A program made the position numbers and the translations under genes. Positions 17,492-27,933 of a stretch of 64,000 nucleotides of DNA are shown here, piece by piece. The notes beneath the pieces are model-generated. The model ran no database searches. It saw only the letters and a program-made list of their open reading frames with translations, and had not been told where the DNA came from. The stretch's first letter is position 1, and the number at the start of each line of letters is the position of its first letter. This DNA is from Fibrobacter sp. (GTDB taxonomy: Bacteria > Fibrobacterota > Fibrobacteria > Fibrobacterales > Fibrobacteraceae): contig NZ_JAFWOM010000103.1 of NCBI RefSeq assembly GCF_017545445.1, forward strand, positions 16,042 to 80,041, given 5' to 3'.

Positions 17492-20400
17492 ATGAATAAT
17501 CGTTTTATTGTTTTGTCTGTTGCAAGTGCATTGATGCTCGTGCTTTTGGTTGCGTGTGGCTCTACGCGAAATTCGTCTGGCGATGTGGAAAATACTCTGC
17601 GTGATGGAGTTGAATATGGATTCATGACAGATTTTCGAGACGGCCAGATTTACAAGACCGTGAAAATTGGTTCGCAGATCTGGATGGCCGAAAACCTGAA
17701 TTACAAAATCGAAAAAATCTACAATTTCGTTATGTATGGATATGGCTTTGAGTCAATGTCTGAGGAAGGATACGAAGAGGAAACGATTTCCAGTTATTGT
17801 TATGATGGCTACATTAGCAACTGCACCAAATTCGGATATCTTTATCCGCAAAAAAGGGCGGTAAAAGTTTGCCCAGACGGTTGGCATCTTCCTGATACGA
17901 CTGAATGGAATACATTGATTTCTTTTGTGGGTGGAAAAAGTTCCGCTGGTAAAAAGCTTAAATCGACATTTGGCTGGTTGAATGGGGGCAATGGCATAGA
18001 TGATAATGGTTTTTCTGTGCTTCCGGCTGGAGCAAAGGGTGGTCCGAATTCCTTCGGAGATATTTTCTCCAAAAAGGATGATGTCTATTATATTGCAGGA
18101 GGGAAGAATGCTGTATTCTGGAGCTCTGTAGATACGAATAGTGTGTCTTTCTACTACTATAGTGATTCTATTAGCATTAATAGAGATCGTCCGGAATTCG
18201 CTTTTTCAGTTCGATGTGTGCAAAACGATAGCCTTGAATTTAATAGTTCTTCTTCCGCTGGCAAAATACAAACGTTGAATCTCTCAAGTTCAGAATCGGC
18301 GGCAAAGTCATCTTCATCTCGAAAGGTCGAATTAGATTCATTGACTGATCCTCGTGATGGACAAATTTACAAGACTGTGAAATTTGGCGACCAAGTCTGG
18401 ATGGCTCAAAATCTCAATTACAAAAAAGACGAGAGTTATTGTCGGTCGAATGACGATTCGAATTGCGATAAATATGGAAAACTTTATACATGGTCGGCTG
18501 CTCTGAATGCTTGCCCTGCAGGCTGGCATTTGCCAACAAAAAGCGAATTGCAAAATTTACTGGATAAGTGGAAAGAAGATAAACAGATGGGTTGGTCTTA
18601 CATGACTAAATTCAATTTGGCTGGCAATGCGCTCAAGTCGTCAGATGGCTGGTTTGATGGGAAAAATGGATTTGATGAAATTGGCTTTGCCGCTTTGCCG
18701 GGAGGCTTTCGGTTCAGTGATGGCACGTATAGCGCCGATGGTGAAAGTGCATTCTTTTGGAGCGCATCAGAAGAAAACGATGATGCGTATGGATTGTCTC
18801 TGTATTATTACGATAAAGTCGATTTAGATCTCGATGACAAAAAAGTAGGAATGTCTGTCCGCTGCCTAAAAGGAGAACCTGCTGTTGTTTTATCCTCTAG
18901 TTCTACGCCTAAAGGAAATACTTCTTCCTCTTCTTCTTTGAAGGTTGAGAGAGGTTCTGTAACTGATTCCCGTGATGGCAGGCTTTACAAGACTGTAACC
19001 ATTGGAACGCAAACCTGGATGGCGGAAAACTTGAATTTTGCAACAGCCAATAGTTATTGCTACCAGAATGAATCACGTAATTGCGAAAAGTACGGGCGTC
19101 TTTATACGTGGGCTGCCGCGGTAGATAGCGCAAGCATTCTCCGTGCAACAGGCAAAGAATGCGGTTTCGATAGACGTTGTTCGCTAACGTTCCCAGTACA
19201 AGGTGCTTGCCCTGTCGGTTGGCATTTGCCGACAAAAGCTGAATGGGGTACATTGAAAACTGTTGTTGGCGAAAAGAATGTGAATTTGTTGAAGTCTAGG
19301 GACGGCTGGATAAATGGTAATGGCACGGATGATTATGGATTCTCGGCGCTTCCGGCTGGTGATAAGGATTTTGATGGTGATTTCCTTGTGGGTGAAACCG
19401 CTGTTTTTTGGAGTTCTACAGAAACAGATGCGTTCAAAGCTTGGTATCAGGGCATGAAAAACGGCTTTTCTGATTATTCTAACGAAAATAAAAACCGTGG
19501 ATTTTCCGTGCGCTGCGTTAAAGATGGAATGGGGACGGAAAGTGAAAGAAAAACGGATACTGAAATTTTGTCATCATCTTCGGTACTTGTTGAACCCGGC
19601 TCTATGACGGATGAGCGTGACGGTCAGACCTATAAGACTGTAAAAATTGGTTCGCAGACGTGGATGGCGGAAAACTTGAATTACGAGACGACGAATAGCA
19701 GTTGCGAACAAGATTCTCTTGCATCTTGTGCCGAGTTAGGACGCTATTACAAGTGGGTTTCTGCAAAGAACGCTTGCCCTGCGGGCTGGCACTTGCCCGA
19801 TTCTGTAGAATGGAAAACTTTGTTTGCTACTGTGGGCGGTGATTCCGTGGCGGGTCGAACGCTTCATTTTGTGCCAAACAGTGCTTGTGATCGGATTGTA
19901 GGTTCGTCAAAATGTTCATCGGGCTTGGAATGGAATTTTTGCACTTTCTATGGGTTTGAAGACGACCCTCCGCGTATTCAGTATGCGGATCGATTTGGAT
20001 TTACTGCGCTTTTATCGGGTCTCAAGGAGTATGAAACTCCCCAAAATTCCAAAGAAAAGTCTAAGTCTAGTGGCTATCGTAAAAGAACATATGGAGATTT
20101 CGGTTATGCGGAATTCTGGAGTTCTATGGATCGGTCGTTTGTAAATCTGTATGATGATAAGCCTGTAGAATGGGGGAAAGACAAGGATTCTTATGAAATT
20201 CCGATTCGATGTATTTTAGATAGCGTCTCGCTTGTGGCAAAATCGAAAACGGTGAAGCCAGTTCGTAAAAAGAAGGCGAGGATACTCGGCTCTGCGACGG
20301 TATCTCCATCGAATGTTGTTAACGATTCTTTTGTGGATGTTCGTGATGGCAAAATCTACAAGACTGTAACTATTGGTAAACAGACTTGGATGGCCGAAAA

Positions 20401-21577
20401 TCTCAACTATAAAACAGCTGATAGTTATTGCCTTGGAGATAGTCTAGAAAATTGCGCTAGGTATGGCCGCCTCTATAAAGGTAAGGCTGCAAATGAAGCG
20501 TGTCCGGGTGGATGGCATTTATCTACACGTGCAGATTGGGAAGCTTTGTTCAAATCCGTGGGTGGCCCGCTTATAGCCGGATTTAAGCTTAAAGATGCCA
20601 AAAATTGGTTTAACGATCGTAAAGGAAAAGATGAATATGGCTTTTCGATACTTCCGGGGGCAAAAAGAAATTATGATGGAAAATATTTCAAGAGTGGCTT
20701 CGATGCATTATTCTGGACTTCTGAGAAACATCAGAATAATTTAGATAAACGTTATTTTAAATATGACTTTGTACAATTTGATTATTTAACCTCCGTAGCT
20801 TCTTTTAATAGTGATGATGAACGCGAAGCGCACTCCGTTCGCTGCGTTATGAATGATGTAGATGCCATAGAGTCTTCATCATCGAAAATGTCTTCTAGTT
20901 CCTCTGCAAAATTAAGTAGATCTTCTTCATCTTCTTCTGTTGTAGCCCCTTCAAGTGTAATCAAGGGATCTATGACCGATTCTCGCGACAATCAAGTTTA
21001 TCAAACGGTGACTGTAGGCACGCAGACTTGGATGGCTCAAAACCTGAATTACCAAGCTGCCAATAGCTATTGCTATAAGGGTGAACCGGATAAATGTGCT
21101 GAATACGGTCGCTTTTATACTTGGGCGGTTGCTATGGATAGTGTAGGCAACTTTACCCCCAATGGTAAAGGTTGTGGTTACATGGATGGTGAAAATTGTG
21201 AACTGGAGGGAAATGTAAGAGGAATTTGTCCTGAAGGTTGGCATTTGCCGTCCGTTGATGAATGGCGTGATTTTATTAATGGTGTCGGAGGTGAGTTTGG
21301 AGCAAGTAAAATGCTCCGCTCGACGGCAGGGTGGAAAGACTATGGGAATGGTGTGGATGCCTATTCCTTCTCGGCTCTCCCTGCAGGGTTGCGGGATGAC
21401 AATGGTAACTTTAAATATGCCGGTGAAACGGCTGGCTTTTGGACTTCTACGAGATCGAACAAACGTAAGTCCTATCTTCTGCTTATGTATAGCGGCATTG
21501 AAAGTGTTGAATTAGATAATTACATGAACGGTTATGAAAAATATTATGGAGCAAATATTCGCTGCATCAAGGATTAA
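17492..21577 (+). CDS. Large lipoprotein with six Fib_succ_major domains
   Basis: 1361 residues from the ATG at 17492; a longer reading from TTG at 17447 has no signal peptide at its start and is rejected. Lipobox LLVAC puts the lipid Cys at 22. Domain starts are near residues 46, 284, 490, 705, 948 and 1160. Ser-rich linkers (SSSSSRK, SSSTPKGNTSSSSS, SSSSKMSSSSSAK) separate several of them. Some copies carry an extra Cys-containing insert (GKECGFDRRC, GKGCGYMDGENCELEG) before CPxGWHLP, so at least two domain subtypes are mixed in one protein. It is followed after only three bases by the next gene, so the two are probably co-translated. Surface display is inferred. Confidence 0.88.
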   Translation: MNNRFIVLSVASALMLVLLVACGSTRNSSGDVENTLRDGVEYGFMTDFRDGQIYKTVKIGSQIWMAENLNYKIEKIYNFVMYGYGFESMSEEGYEEETISSYCYDGYISNCTKFGYLYPQKRAVKVCPDGWHLPDTTEWNTLISFVGGKSSAGKKLKSTFGWLNGGNGIDDNGFSVLPAGAKGGPNSFGDIFSKKDDVYYIAGGKNAVFWSSVDTNSVSFYYYSDSISINRDRPEFAFSVRCVQNDSLEFNSSSSAGKIQTLNLSSSESAAKSSSSRKVELDSLTDPRDGQIYKTVKFGDQVWMAQNLNYKKDESYCRSNDDSNCDKYGKLYTWSAALNACPAGWHLPTKSELQNLLDKWKEDKQMGWSYMTKFNLAGNALKSSDGWFDGKNGFDEIGFAALPGGFRFSDGTYSADGESAFFWSASEENDDAYGLSLYYYDKVDLDLDDKKVGMSVRCLKGEPAVVLSSSSTPKGNTSSSSSLKVERGSVTDSRDGRLYKTVTIGTQTWMAENLNFATANSYCYQNESRNCEKYGRLYTWAAAVDSASILRATGKECGFDRRCSLTFPVQGACPVGWHLPTKAEWGTLKTVVGEKNVNLLKSRDGWINGNGTDDYGFSALPAGDKDFDGDFLVGETAVFWSSTETDAFKAWYQGMKNGFSDYSNENKNRGFSVRCVKDGMGTESERKTDTEILSSSSVLVEPGSMTDERDGQTYKTVKIGSQTWMAENLNYETTNSSCEQDSLASCAELGRYYKWVSAKNACPAGWHLPDSVEWKTLFATVGGDSVAGRTLHFVPNSACDRIVGSSKCSSGLEWNFCTFYGFEDDPPRIQYADRFGFTALLSGLKEYETPQNSKEKSKSSGYRKRTYGDFGYAEFWSSMDRSFVNLYDDKPVEWGKDKDSYEIPIRCILDSVSLVAKSKTVKPVRKKKARILGSATVSPSNVVNDSFVDVRDGKIYKTVTIGKQTWMAENLNYKTADSYCLGDSLENCARYGRLYKGKAANEACPGGWHLSTRADWEALFKSVGGPLIAGFKLKDAKNWFNDRKGKDEYGFSILPGAKRNYDGKYFKSGFDALFWTSEKHQNNLDKRYFKYDFVQFDYLTSVASFNSDDEREAHSVRCVMNDVDAIESSSSKMSSSSSAKLSRSSSSSSVVAPSSVIKGSMTDSRDNQVYQTVTVGTQTWMAQNLNYQAANSYCYKGEPDKCAEYGRFYTWAVAMDSVGNFTPNGKGCGYMDGENCELEGNVRGICPEGWHLPSVDEWRDFINGVGGEFGASKMLRSTAGWKDYGNGVDAYSFSALPAGLRDDNGNFKYAGETAGFWTSTRSNKRKSYLLLMYSGIESVELDNYMNGYEKYYGANIRCIKD

Positions 21578-21580
21578 ATT

Positions 21581-23362
21581 ATGAATAAACGTGTTGCTTT
21601 AATTGCTTTTGTTTGTTGCTCCGTTTTTGCAACGCTTATCGCGTGCAGTTCTTCCAAAAATGCAACGGTAAATTCTGATGGTGTTGCTGCAAAATCAGAA
21701 ACGCCTTCTCGCAAGATTCTTGTGGATCCACGCGATGGTCAGGTCTATAGGACCGAGAAAATAGGCGAACAAACCTGGATGGCCGAAAATTTGAACTATA
21801 AAACAGATGATAGTGATTGCCTAAAAGATCTTGGCATCAATTGTACCCGGTTTGGACGTCGATACAGCTGGGCTGCCGCTATGGATAGCTCTGCGACATT
21901 TACCAAAAATGGTGAAGGTTGTGGACTATGGGAATATTGTTCTCCGACGTATCCGGTACAGGGAATTTGCCCTACGGGATGGCATCTGCCGTCTCGCGAT
22001 GAATGGAAAACATTGCTTTCGTTGCTAGATGAAAAAGACAAGGCGGGGCTTGCGCTTAGGTCGAAGAACGCTTGGGAAATGCATGAAAATATGGGCTTTT
22101 GGAGTTCTACCATATTTGATGAAGTCTTGGCATATATGTTGGCTTTCTATAATAAAGAAATGTCTTTAGACCAAAAATATAAGCATATGAAGTATCATGT
22201 TCGTTGTGTAAAAGATGAATTGATTGATTCAATACAAAGTATATATTCTACTAAAATACCTTCAGATTCTGTAATGCCGATGCGAAGTATGACCGATTCT
22301 CGCGATGGACATGTGTATAGAACGGTGGATATTGGCGACCAAACATGGATGGCCGAAAATTTAAGTTATGACATGGCGGGCTCAAATTGCTGGGACTGGG
22401 TTGAAGATAGTCCTTGTGATGTGCGAGGTCGTTATTACGAATGGAACGAGGCGAAAAAAGCATGCCCTGTAGGTTGGCATTTGCCGTCAACTGCGGAATG
22501 GTACACCTTGTTTTCTACTGTTGGGGGGCAACGTGTAGCGGGTAAGGCTCTCATAAATAAAACAGGCTGGGATGGTTGCGATGATTGTAAAGATGAATAT
22601 GGATTTTCTGCAATACCTACAGGTATTGCTTCCTCAATATCTGTATTCCTTGGTGGGGATGCTGATTTTTGGAGCTTTGCAGAAAATGACTCGAATCATG
22701 CGTATTTAATGTTCTTGGAAGACTATACGAATATGGCGAGAATTATCAATTGTGATTATTCGATGCGGTATTCGATCCGTTGTGTCAAGGATGGAAATAG
22801 AAAAGAGGTTGATTCTACAAGATTACCGGTGAAAGTTGAAAAAGGTGCTGAGTCTTTTATGACGGACTCGCGAGACGGACAAACTTATAAAACCATAAAA
22901 ATTGGTGAACAGACATGGATGGCGGAGAATTTGAATTACGATGTCCCCAATAAAAGCTATTGCTATGGCAAAGTTCCTAGTAACTGTGCTAAGTATGGGC
23001 GTCTTTACGAGGACCGCGTGGCTATGGAGGCTTGCCCTGCAGGTTTTCATTTGCCGTCTCCATCGGAATGGGAAAAGTTGTTCAATGCCGTGGGTGGGCA
23101 ATTTATGGCGGGAAATGCGCTAAAGTCTAAAAAAGGCTGGATAAATGATGGAAATGGAACGGATCCGTTTGGATTTTCGGCAATTCCTGCTGGTTTGGGC
23201 TCTGGTATTGATAGGGAAGAAGGCAAGTCTGCCAACTTCTGGTGCTCTCAGGAAGTAGATGATAAAAATTTCTATTACGTGAAATTGAAACACGATGCCT
23301 TTAATGTCGATATGAATCATCCCGAAAACAAGGCATATTCCGTCCGTTGCGTGAAGGATTGA
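21581..23362 (+). CDS. Lipoprotein with three Fib_succ_major domains
   Basis: 593 residues, lipobox TLIAC with Cys22. Domains begin near residues 48, 237 and 427. The first carries the Cys-rich insert (GEGCGLWEYCSPTYPVQG) but has lost the central GW...FGFSALPAG block: KNAWEMHENMGFWSS joins the flanks directly, an internal deletion of roughly 25-30 residues relative to other copies. The start lies three bases after the previous stop, without its own ribosome site, which suggests translational coupling. Confidence 0.88.
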   Translation: MNKRVALIAFVCCSVFATLIACSSSKNATVNSDGVAAKSETPSRKILVDPRDGQVYRTEKIGEQTWMAENLNYKTDDSDCLKDLGINCTRFGRRYSWAAAMDSSATFTKNGEGCGLWEYCSPTYPVQGICPTGWHLPSRDEWKTLLSLLDEKDKAGLALRSKNAWEMHENMGFWSSTIFDEVLAYMLAFYNKEMSLDQKYKHMKYHVRCVKDELIDSIQSIYSTKIPSDSVMPMRSMTDSRDGHVYRTVDIGDQTWMAENLSYDMAGSNCWDWVEDSPCDVRGRYYEWNEAKKACPVGWHLPSTAEWYTLFSTVGGQRVAGKALINKTGWDGCDDCKDEYGFSAIPTGIASSISVFLGGDADFWSFAENDSNHAYLMFLEDYTNMARIINCDYSMRYSIRCVKDGNRKEVDSTRLPVKVEKGAESFMTDSRDGQTYKTIKIGEQTWMAENLNYDVPNKSYCYGKVPSNCAKYGRLYEDRVAMEACPAGFHLPSPSEWEKLFNAVGGQFMAGNALKSKKGWINDGNGTDPFGFSAIPAGLGSGIDREEGKSANFWCSQEVDDKNFYYVKLKHDAFNVDMNHPENKAYSVRCVKD

Positions 23363-23496
23363 TAGGGCGAGGTCGTATCGCTTTGAACGAATTTCTTCTC
23401 TAAATCGTAAATGAAAAGTTTCAATTTTGCACAAGGAGTATTTGTATTTTTGTACAAAACAATTTGTATTCTTATTTATAAACAAAGAAGTTGCTT

Positions 23497-24867
23497 ATGG
23501 TCACCTCTAAAAATTTCTCTATAACCTTTTTTATTTGCGTTTTGATGTTTGCTGTTTTGGTGCCATCATGTTTTGCAGATGACTGGGATCTCGAAAATAA
23601 CCATAATTTCGGTTCCATGACCGACTTGCGTGACGGTTGGGTTTATAAGACGGTGCAAATTGGTTCGCAGACGTGGATGGCGGAGAATCTAAGCTTTAAT
23701 ACGGATGATAGTTATTGCAATGGCGATAAGGCTATTCATTGTGTTCGGCATGGTCGGCTTTACACGTGGAATGCGGCAATGAATGCGTGCCCTGCGGGGT
23801 GGCGTTTGCCGACGGAAGCGGATTGGACTTATCTTCTGGATGTTGCTGGTGGGCAACCTTTGGCGGGCAAAATGTTAAAGTCCGTAAGCAGTTGGCAAAA
23901 ACCGAATTTCGGCACGAATGTTTTTGGATTTTCGGCGGATCCTGCAGGTGTGCGATTTGAAGACGGAACTTACAACGATCCTGGCCGTTATGCAATCTTT
24001 TGGAGCGCTTCGGAAGAAAGCGAAAAAGAGGCGTATGGCCTGTATTTGCAAAACTTCAATGACCGTGCAGATTTGAATAGCAGCGATAAAAAGAACGGCT
24101 TTTCTGTACGCTGCATTAAGGGGTTTGCTAGACGAGAGGCTAGAGATGAAAGACGAGAGGGGAACGCTGTCATCGGCAATCTCCTCACCGACTCTCGTGA
24201 CGGACAAACTTATAGGACCGTGCAAATTGGTTCGCAGACTTGGATGGCGGAAAACTTGAATTTCAAAACAGATAGCAGCTTCTGTTACAACGAGGCTGAT
24301 AGCAACTGCACTAAATACGGGCAACTTTACAGATTGTTTGATGTGATGGATAGTGCTGCGCTTTTTTCTACGAATGGAAAAGGATGTGGATATAGAGAAA
24401 AGTGTACACCTCGGTATCCTGTGCGTGGTGTTTGTCCTCTGGGCTGGCATGTTCCGACAAAATCTGAATGGGAAGCTTTGTTTGTTGCTGTAGGGGGTAT
24501 TTTAGGTGAACGTGGAAATTATACGATGGCCGGTAAGTTTCTTAAGGCGAAAAACGGCTGGATTCAGTCTAGCAAGAGAATTGATGAAATTGAAGTTGTT
24601 GACCGCAACGGGTATTGGAAAAAGGAAAAGCTAGATAATCCGGTAAGTGTTACGGGTTCAGATGACTATGGTTTTTCTGTGCTTCCTGCAGGAGGATGGC
24701 ATGCTTGGAAAGGTTTTGGATCTGAAGGAGAGGGTGTAGCTTTTTGGGCGATTGAAGAGCCTTCTTCGTATGATAATGGAGTGAGTTTTCGTCATGATGA
24801 TGCCGGAACTTTCTTTTTTGTAGCTAAAAAATATTACGGTTTATATGTTCGCTGCATAAAGGACTGA
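23497..24867 (+). CDS. Secreted protein with two Fib_succ_major domains
   Basis: 457 residues from ATG 23497 (an in-frame TTG at 23491 is less likely). The signal peptide ends LVPSCFADD: Cys25 has Pro at -2, so either lipidation at a poor lipobox or cleavage after CFA is possible. Domains begin near 42 and 231. The linker between them (residues about 211-223, RREARDERREGN) is encoded by a heptad repeat array (24130-24160), the same sequence family that fills intergenic gaps. The second domain has a long insert (SSKRIDEIEVVDRNGYWKKE) and ends FWAIEEP instead of FWSS. The gap to the previous gene is 134 bases and may hold a promoter. Confidence 0.86.
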   Translation: MVTSKNFSITFFICVLMFAVLVPSCFADDWDLENNHNFGSMTDLRDGWVYKTVQIGSQTWMAENLSFNTDDSYCNGDKAIHCVRHGRLYTWNAAMNACPAGWRLPTEADWTYLLDVAGGQPLAGKMLKSVSSWQKPNFGTNVFGFSADPAGVRFEDGTYNDPGRYAIFWSASEESEKEAYGLYLQNFNDRADLNSSDKKNGFSVRCIKGFARREARDERREGNAVIGNLLTDSRDGQTYRTVQIGSQTWMAENLNFKTDSSFCYNEADSNCTKYGQLYRLFDVMDSAALFSTNGKGCGYREKCTPRYPVRGVCPLGWHVPTKSEWEALFVAVGGILGERGNYTMAGKFLKAKNGWIQSSKRIDEIEVVDRNGYWKKEKLDNPVSVTGSDDYGFSVLPAGGWHAWKGFGSEGEGVAFWAIEEPSSYDNGVSFRHDDAGTFFFVAKKYYGLYVRCIKD

Positions 24868-24895
24868 AATCATTAATGATTTGGAGCTTGGTATT

Positions 24896-27800
24896 ATGAA
24901 TAAAAGAAATAATTTGTTGACTGTTGTCTGCTTGCTTGTTTTAACTTGTTTTATCCTTTGCGGTTTTGCAGAGAATTTGTCTCCAAGCGGAAAACTTGTC
25001 GATTCTCGCGATGGTCAGTCTTATAAAACAGTGCGGATTGGAAAACTGAATTGGATGGCCGAAAATCTCAACTACGAATCGGAAAATAGCTATTGCTTTG
25101 ATGATAAAGCGATCAACTGCGTGAAGTATGGTCGTCTCTATTTAGGGAAAATGGTGATGGACGTGTGCCCTGCAGGGTGGCGTTTGCCGACGGAAGCCGA
25201 ATGGGCTGAACTCATTTCGATTGCTGGCGGTTCCAAACATGCTGGCAAAAGCCTGAAGTCGAAAAAGGGTTGGCTTTATGGCGGAAATGGCTCTGACGAT
25301 GTTGGCTTTTCGGCTCTGCCTGCTGGAATCCGATATGAAAACGGCCTTTATGCAAATCGTGAATCCTATGCTGGTTTTTGGAGCTCGTCGGAAGATAAGG
25401 GGAGAGATGCTTCTTCTTCGTATGAATTTTTCAGCATGAATTTGCGTTATTTTGACGACCATGCAAAGCTTGATGGCGAGTATAGGAGGCGTTGGCAATC
25501 GGTTCGTTGTGTACAACATTCTCCCGTGTTTTTGGATTCGTCTTTAAAAAAATCTGCAGCTTCGGTGATTAAAAATTCTGTAACGGATCCACGCGATGGC
25601 CGTACGTACAAGACCGTGAAAATCGGCAACCAAACTTGGATGGCTGAAAACATGAATTTTGAAACGGAGGGGAGTTATTGCGATGAGGATGGTGCTGACA
25701 GCTGTGCGAAATACGGTCGCTTTTATACGTGGAAAGCGGCGATGAAAGCATGCCCTGCTGGTTGGCGTTTGCCTGAACAAGCTGAATGGAGTATCCTTAT
25801 TTCTGCAGCAGGAGGGGTCGATTCGGCTGGCATGGCGCTTAAATCTTCGTCGGGTTGGAATTATCAAAGTAATGGGCGAGATGTTTTTGGTTTCACAGCT
25901 CTCCCGGCAGGAAAGCTGGAAATTGATTATAAGAATAAATTGAGATTTGGAATTCGAGGTGAAAAAGCTTCTTTTTGGAGTTCTACAGGATTGGGCCCTG
26001 TTAAAGCATATCGTGGAATGTATCTGAGCAGTTATGACGGGAGTGCCTTTTCCCAGTATTCCGACAAAAAAGATAATTACGGCTATAGTGTTCGTTGCAT
26101 CAAGGATGATGACGTTGCCCGTACAGCGCAAAGCCAAAAAGAACTCCCCTCTGACGAGAACATCCTCGTTGATTCGCGCGATGGACAAATTTATAAGACT
26201 GTAGATATTGGCGATAAAATATGGATGGCGGAAAATCTGAATTACGATACGGAATATAGTGTGTGCTATAAAAATTATGAAAGCTTATGTATGAAGTACG
26301 GTCGTCTTTATATGTGGAATGAGGCGAAAGAGGCGTGCCCTGTGGGGTGGCGTTTGCCAACGGAAACGGATTGGGTAAATCTAATGAGGATGGCGGGTGC
26401 GAATGTTTCTGTAGAACAAACTTTAAATTCTAGAAAAGGTTGGGATAGAGGTGCTAATGGGTTAGATGTTTTTGGATTTTCTGCAATCCCTACAGGGTAT
26501 TATGACCGCGATGAAGACAGGTATAGAGAAAATGGTAGCAGTGCGTATTTTTGGAGTGCTACGGAAATCAATAAAGATAGCTCGTTTGCTGTAAATTTGC
26601 ATAGTAAATTTTATGAGTATGATATGTTTCATGCATACAAAAACTATGAGAATAATTTAATTCATAAACTCAAAAAATTTAGCTTTAACGTGCGCTGTGT
26701 GAAAGATAAATTGCCGAGCGCTAAGCAACAAGCGAAAAAAGCGGAAACCATGAAAGATTCTCGCGATGGTCGCACGTACAAAACAGTAAAAATCGGCAAG
26801 CAGACTTGGATGGCTGAAAATCTCAATTATAAAACGCAGTCCAGTTTTTGTTATGGCGATTCTAGTAGTTGCGAAAAATACGGACAACTTTATGACTGGC
26901 GCTCGCTGGTAAACGTTTGCCCTGCGGGTTGGCGCTTGCCCCGAAAGGCTGACTGGGAAACTTTGATTAATGCTGCGGGTGGCGAAGCTGTGGCTGGCAA
27001 AATGCTGAAGGCTTCAAGCGATTGGCATTATTGCGAACGCCAAAAGGGGCATTTTGAAAATGGATTCGGCAGGGATGATTTTGTTTTTTCGGCACTCCCT
27101 GCTGGATATAGAATGAATTATCATGACTATGACGAAAAAATCGGTTTTACGACATGCTTCCATTCTATAGAAAATGATGGATCGTCTGATACGGCTGTAT
27201 GCTTGCCTTGCTGTAACGATAGCATAATTTTGCAAAATAATTTCTCGTTCAATGCGTATAGCATTCGCTGTATTAAAGATGAACAAAAGAATGGAGCGAA
27301 TGGGGCTTCTTCTTTTGTTCCCCCTTCGAATGTGGTTCGGGGAACTTTTAAAGATCCGCGAGACAAAAAAACGTACAAGACCGTGAAAATCGGTAGCCAA
27401 ACTTGGATGGCTGAAAATATACAGTATAAGACAAAAAATAGCAAATGCCAAGATGGGGACGACAGTGGCCAAAATTGTGCTGAATCGGATCGACTTTATG
27501 CATGGTCTGCGGCGTTGAAGGCATGCCCGAGAGGCTGGCATTTGCCAACGGAAGGTGATTGGAATACTTTGGTTTCTGCGGTAGGTGGGCGTTTAATTGC
27601 AAGTAAAGTACTCAAAACTACAGATTTAGCTGGTAAAACAGACGGAACTACAGTTGGTTGGTGTGATTATTGCAATGATGTCGAAGGAAATGGTACGGAT
27701 GATTATGGCTTTGCAGTACGTCCGATAGGGAATTGGGATGTAGATGATGGCTTCTATATGAATGGCCTTTGTACGGGATTCTGGAATTCTACGAGTGTAA

Positions 27801-27904
27801 AAGCGGATAGTGCTTCGGTCATGAGTATTTGCTGTAATGAACATACAAAAATTATCAATGAAAATAAAAGAAACATGTACACCGTCCGCTGCGTGAAGGA
27901 TTAG
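24896..27904 (+). CDS. Secreted protein with five Fib_succ_major domains
   Basis: 1003 residues from ATG 24896. The N-terminus has a hydrophobic signal ending CFILCGFAEN; Cys22 is not in a canonical lipobox, so type I cleavage after GFA is equally likely. Domains begin near residues 36, 230, 425, 620 and 819. Copies 1-4 read CPxGWRLP rather than CPxGWHLP, as does the first domain of the preceding gene, marking a distinct subfamily; copy 5 has the His form. The fourth copy replaces FWSS with a Cys-rich stretch (TCFHSIEN...CLPCCND). Last gene of the cluster, followed 29 bases later by a terminator. Confidence 0.86.
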   Translation: MNKRNNLLTVVCLLVLTCFILCGFAENLSPSGKLVDSRDGQSYKTVRIGKLNWMAENLNYESENSYCFDDKAINCVKYGRLYLGKMVMDVCPAGWRLPTEAEWAELISIAGGSKHAGKSLKSKKGWLYGGNGSDDVGFSALPAGIRYENGLYANRESYAGFWSSSEDKGRDASSSYEFFSMNLRYFDDHAKLDGEYRRRWQSVRCVQHSPVFLDSSLKKSAASVIKNSVTDPRDGRTYKTVKIGNQTWMAENMNFETEGSYCDEDGADSCAKYGRFYTWKAAMKACPAGWRLPEQAEWSILISAAGGVDSAGMALKSSSGWNYQSNGRDVFGFTALPAGKLEIDYKNKLRFGIRGEKASFWSSTGLGPVKAYRGMYLSSYDGSAFSQYSDKKDNYGYSVRCIKDDDVARTAQSQKELPSDENILVDSRDGQIYKTVDIGDKIWMAENLNYDTEYSVCYKNYESLCMKYGRLYMWNEAKEACPVGWRLPTETDWVNLMRMAGANVSVEQTLNSRKGWDRGANGLDVFGFSAIPTGYYDRDEDRYRENGSSAYFWSATEINKDSSFAVNLHSKFYEYDMFHAYKNYENNLIHKLKKFSFNVRCVKDKLPSAKQQAKKAETMKDSRDGRTYKTVKIGKQTWMAENLNYKTQSSFCYGDSSSCEKYGQLYDWRSLVNVCPAGWRLPRKADWETLINAAGGEAVAGKMLKASSDWHYCERQKGHFENGFGRDDFVFSALPAGYRMNYHDYDEKIGFTTCFHSIENDGSSDTAVCLPCCNDSIILQNNFSFNAYSIRCIKDEQKNGANGASSFVPPSNVVRGTFKDPRDKKTYKTVKIGSQTWMAENIQYKTKNSKCQDGDDSGQNCAESDRLYAWSAALKACPRGWHLPTEGDWNTLVSAVGGRLIASKVLKTTDLAGKTDGTTVGWCDYCNDVEGNGTDDYGFAVRPIGNWDVDDGFYMNGLCTGFWNSTSVKADSASVMSICCNEHTKIINENKRNMYTVRCVKD

Positions 27905-27933
27905 GCGACGGAAAATTCGCTGTTAAGGCGAAT

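Noticed and set aside
14690..27904. Diversity-generating retroelement acting on the Fib_succ domains
   Set aside because: No reverse transcriptase, accessory gene or template repeat with adenine-biased changes was found in the window.
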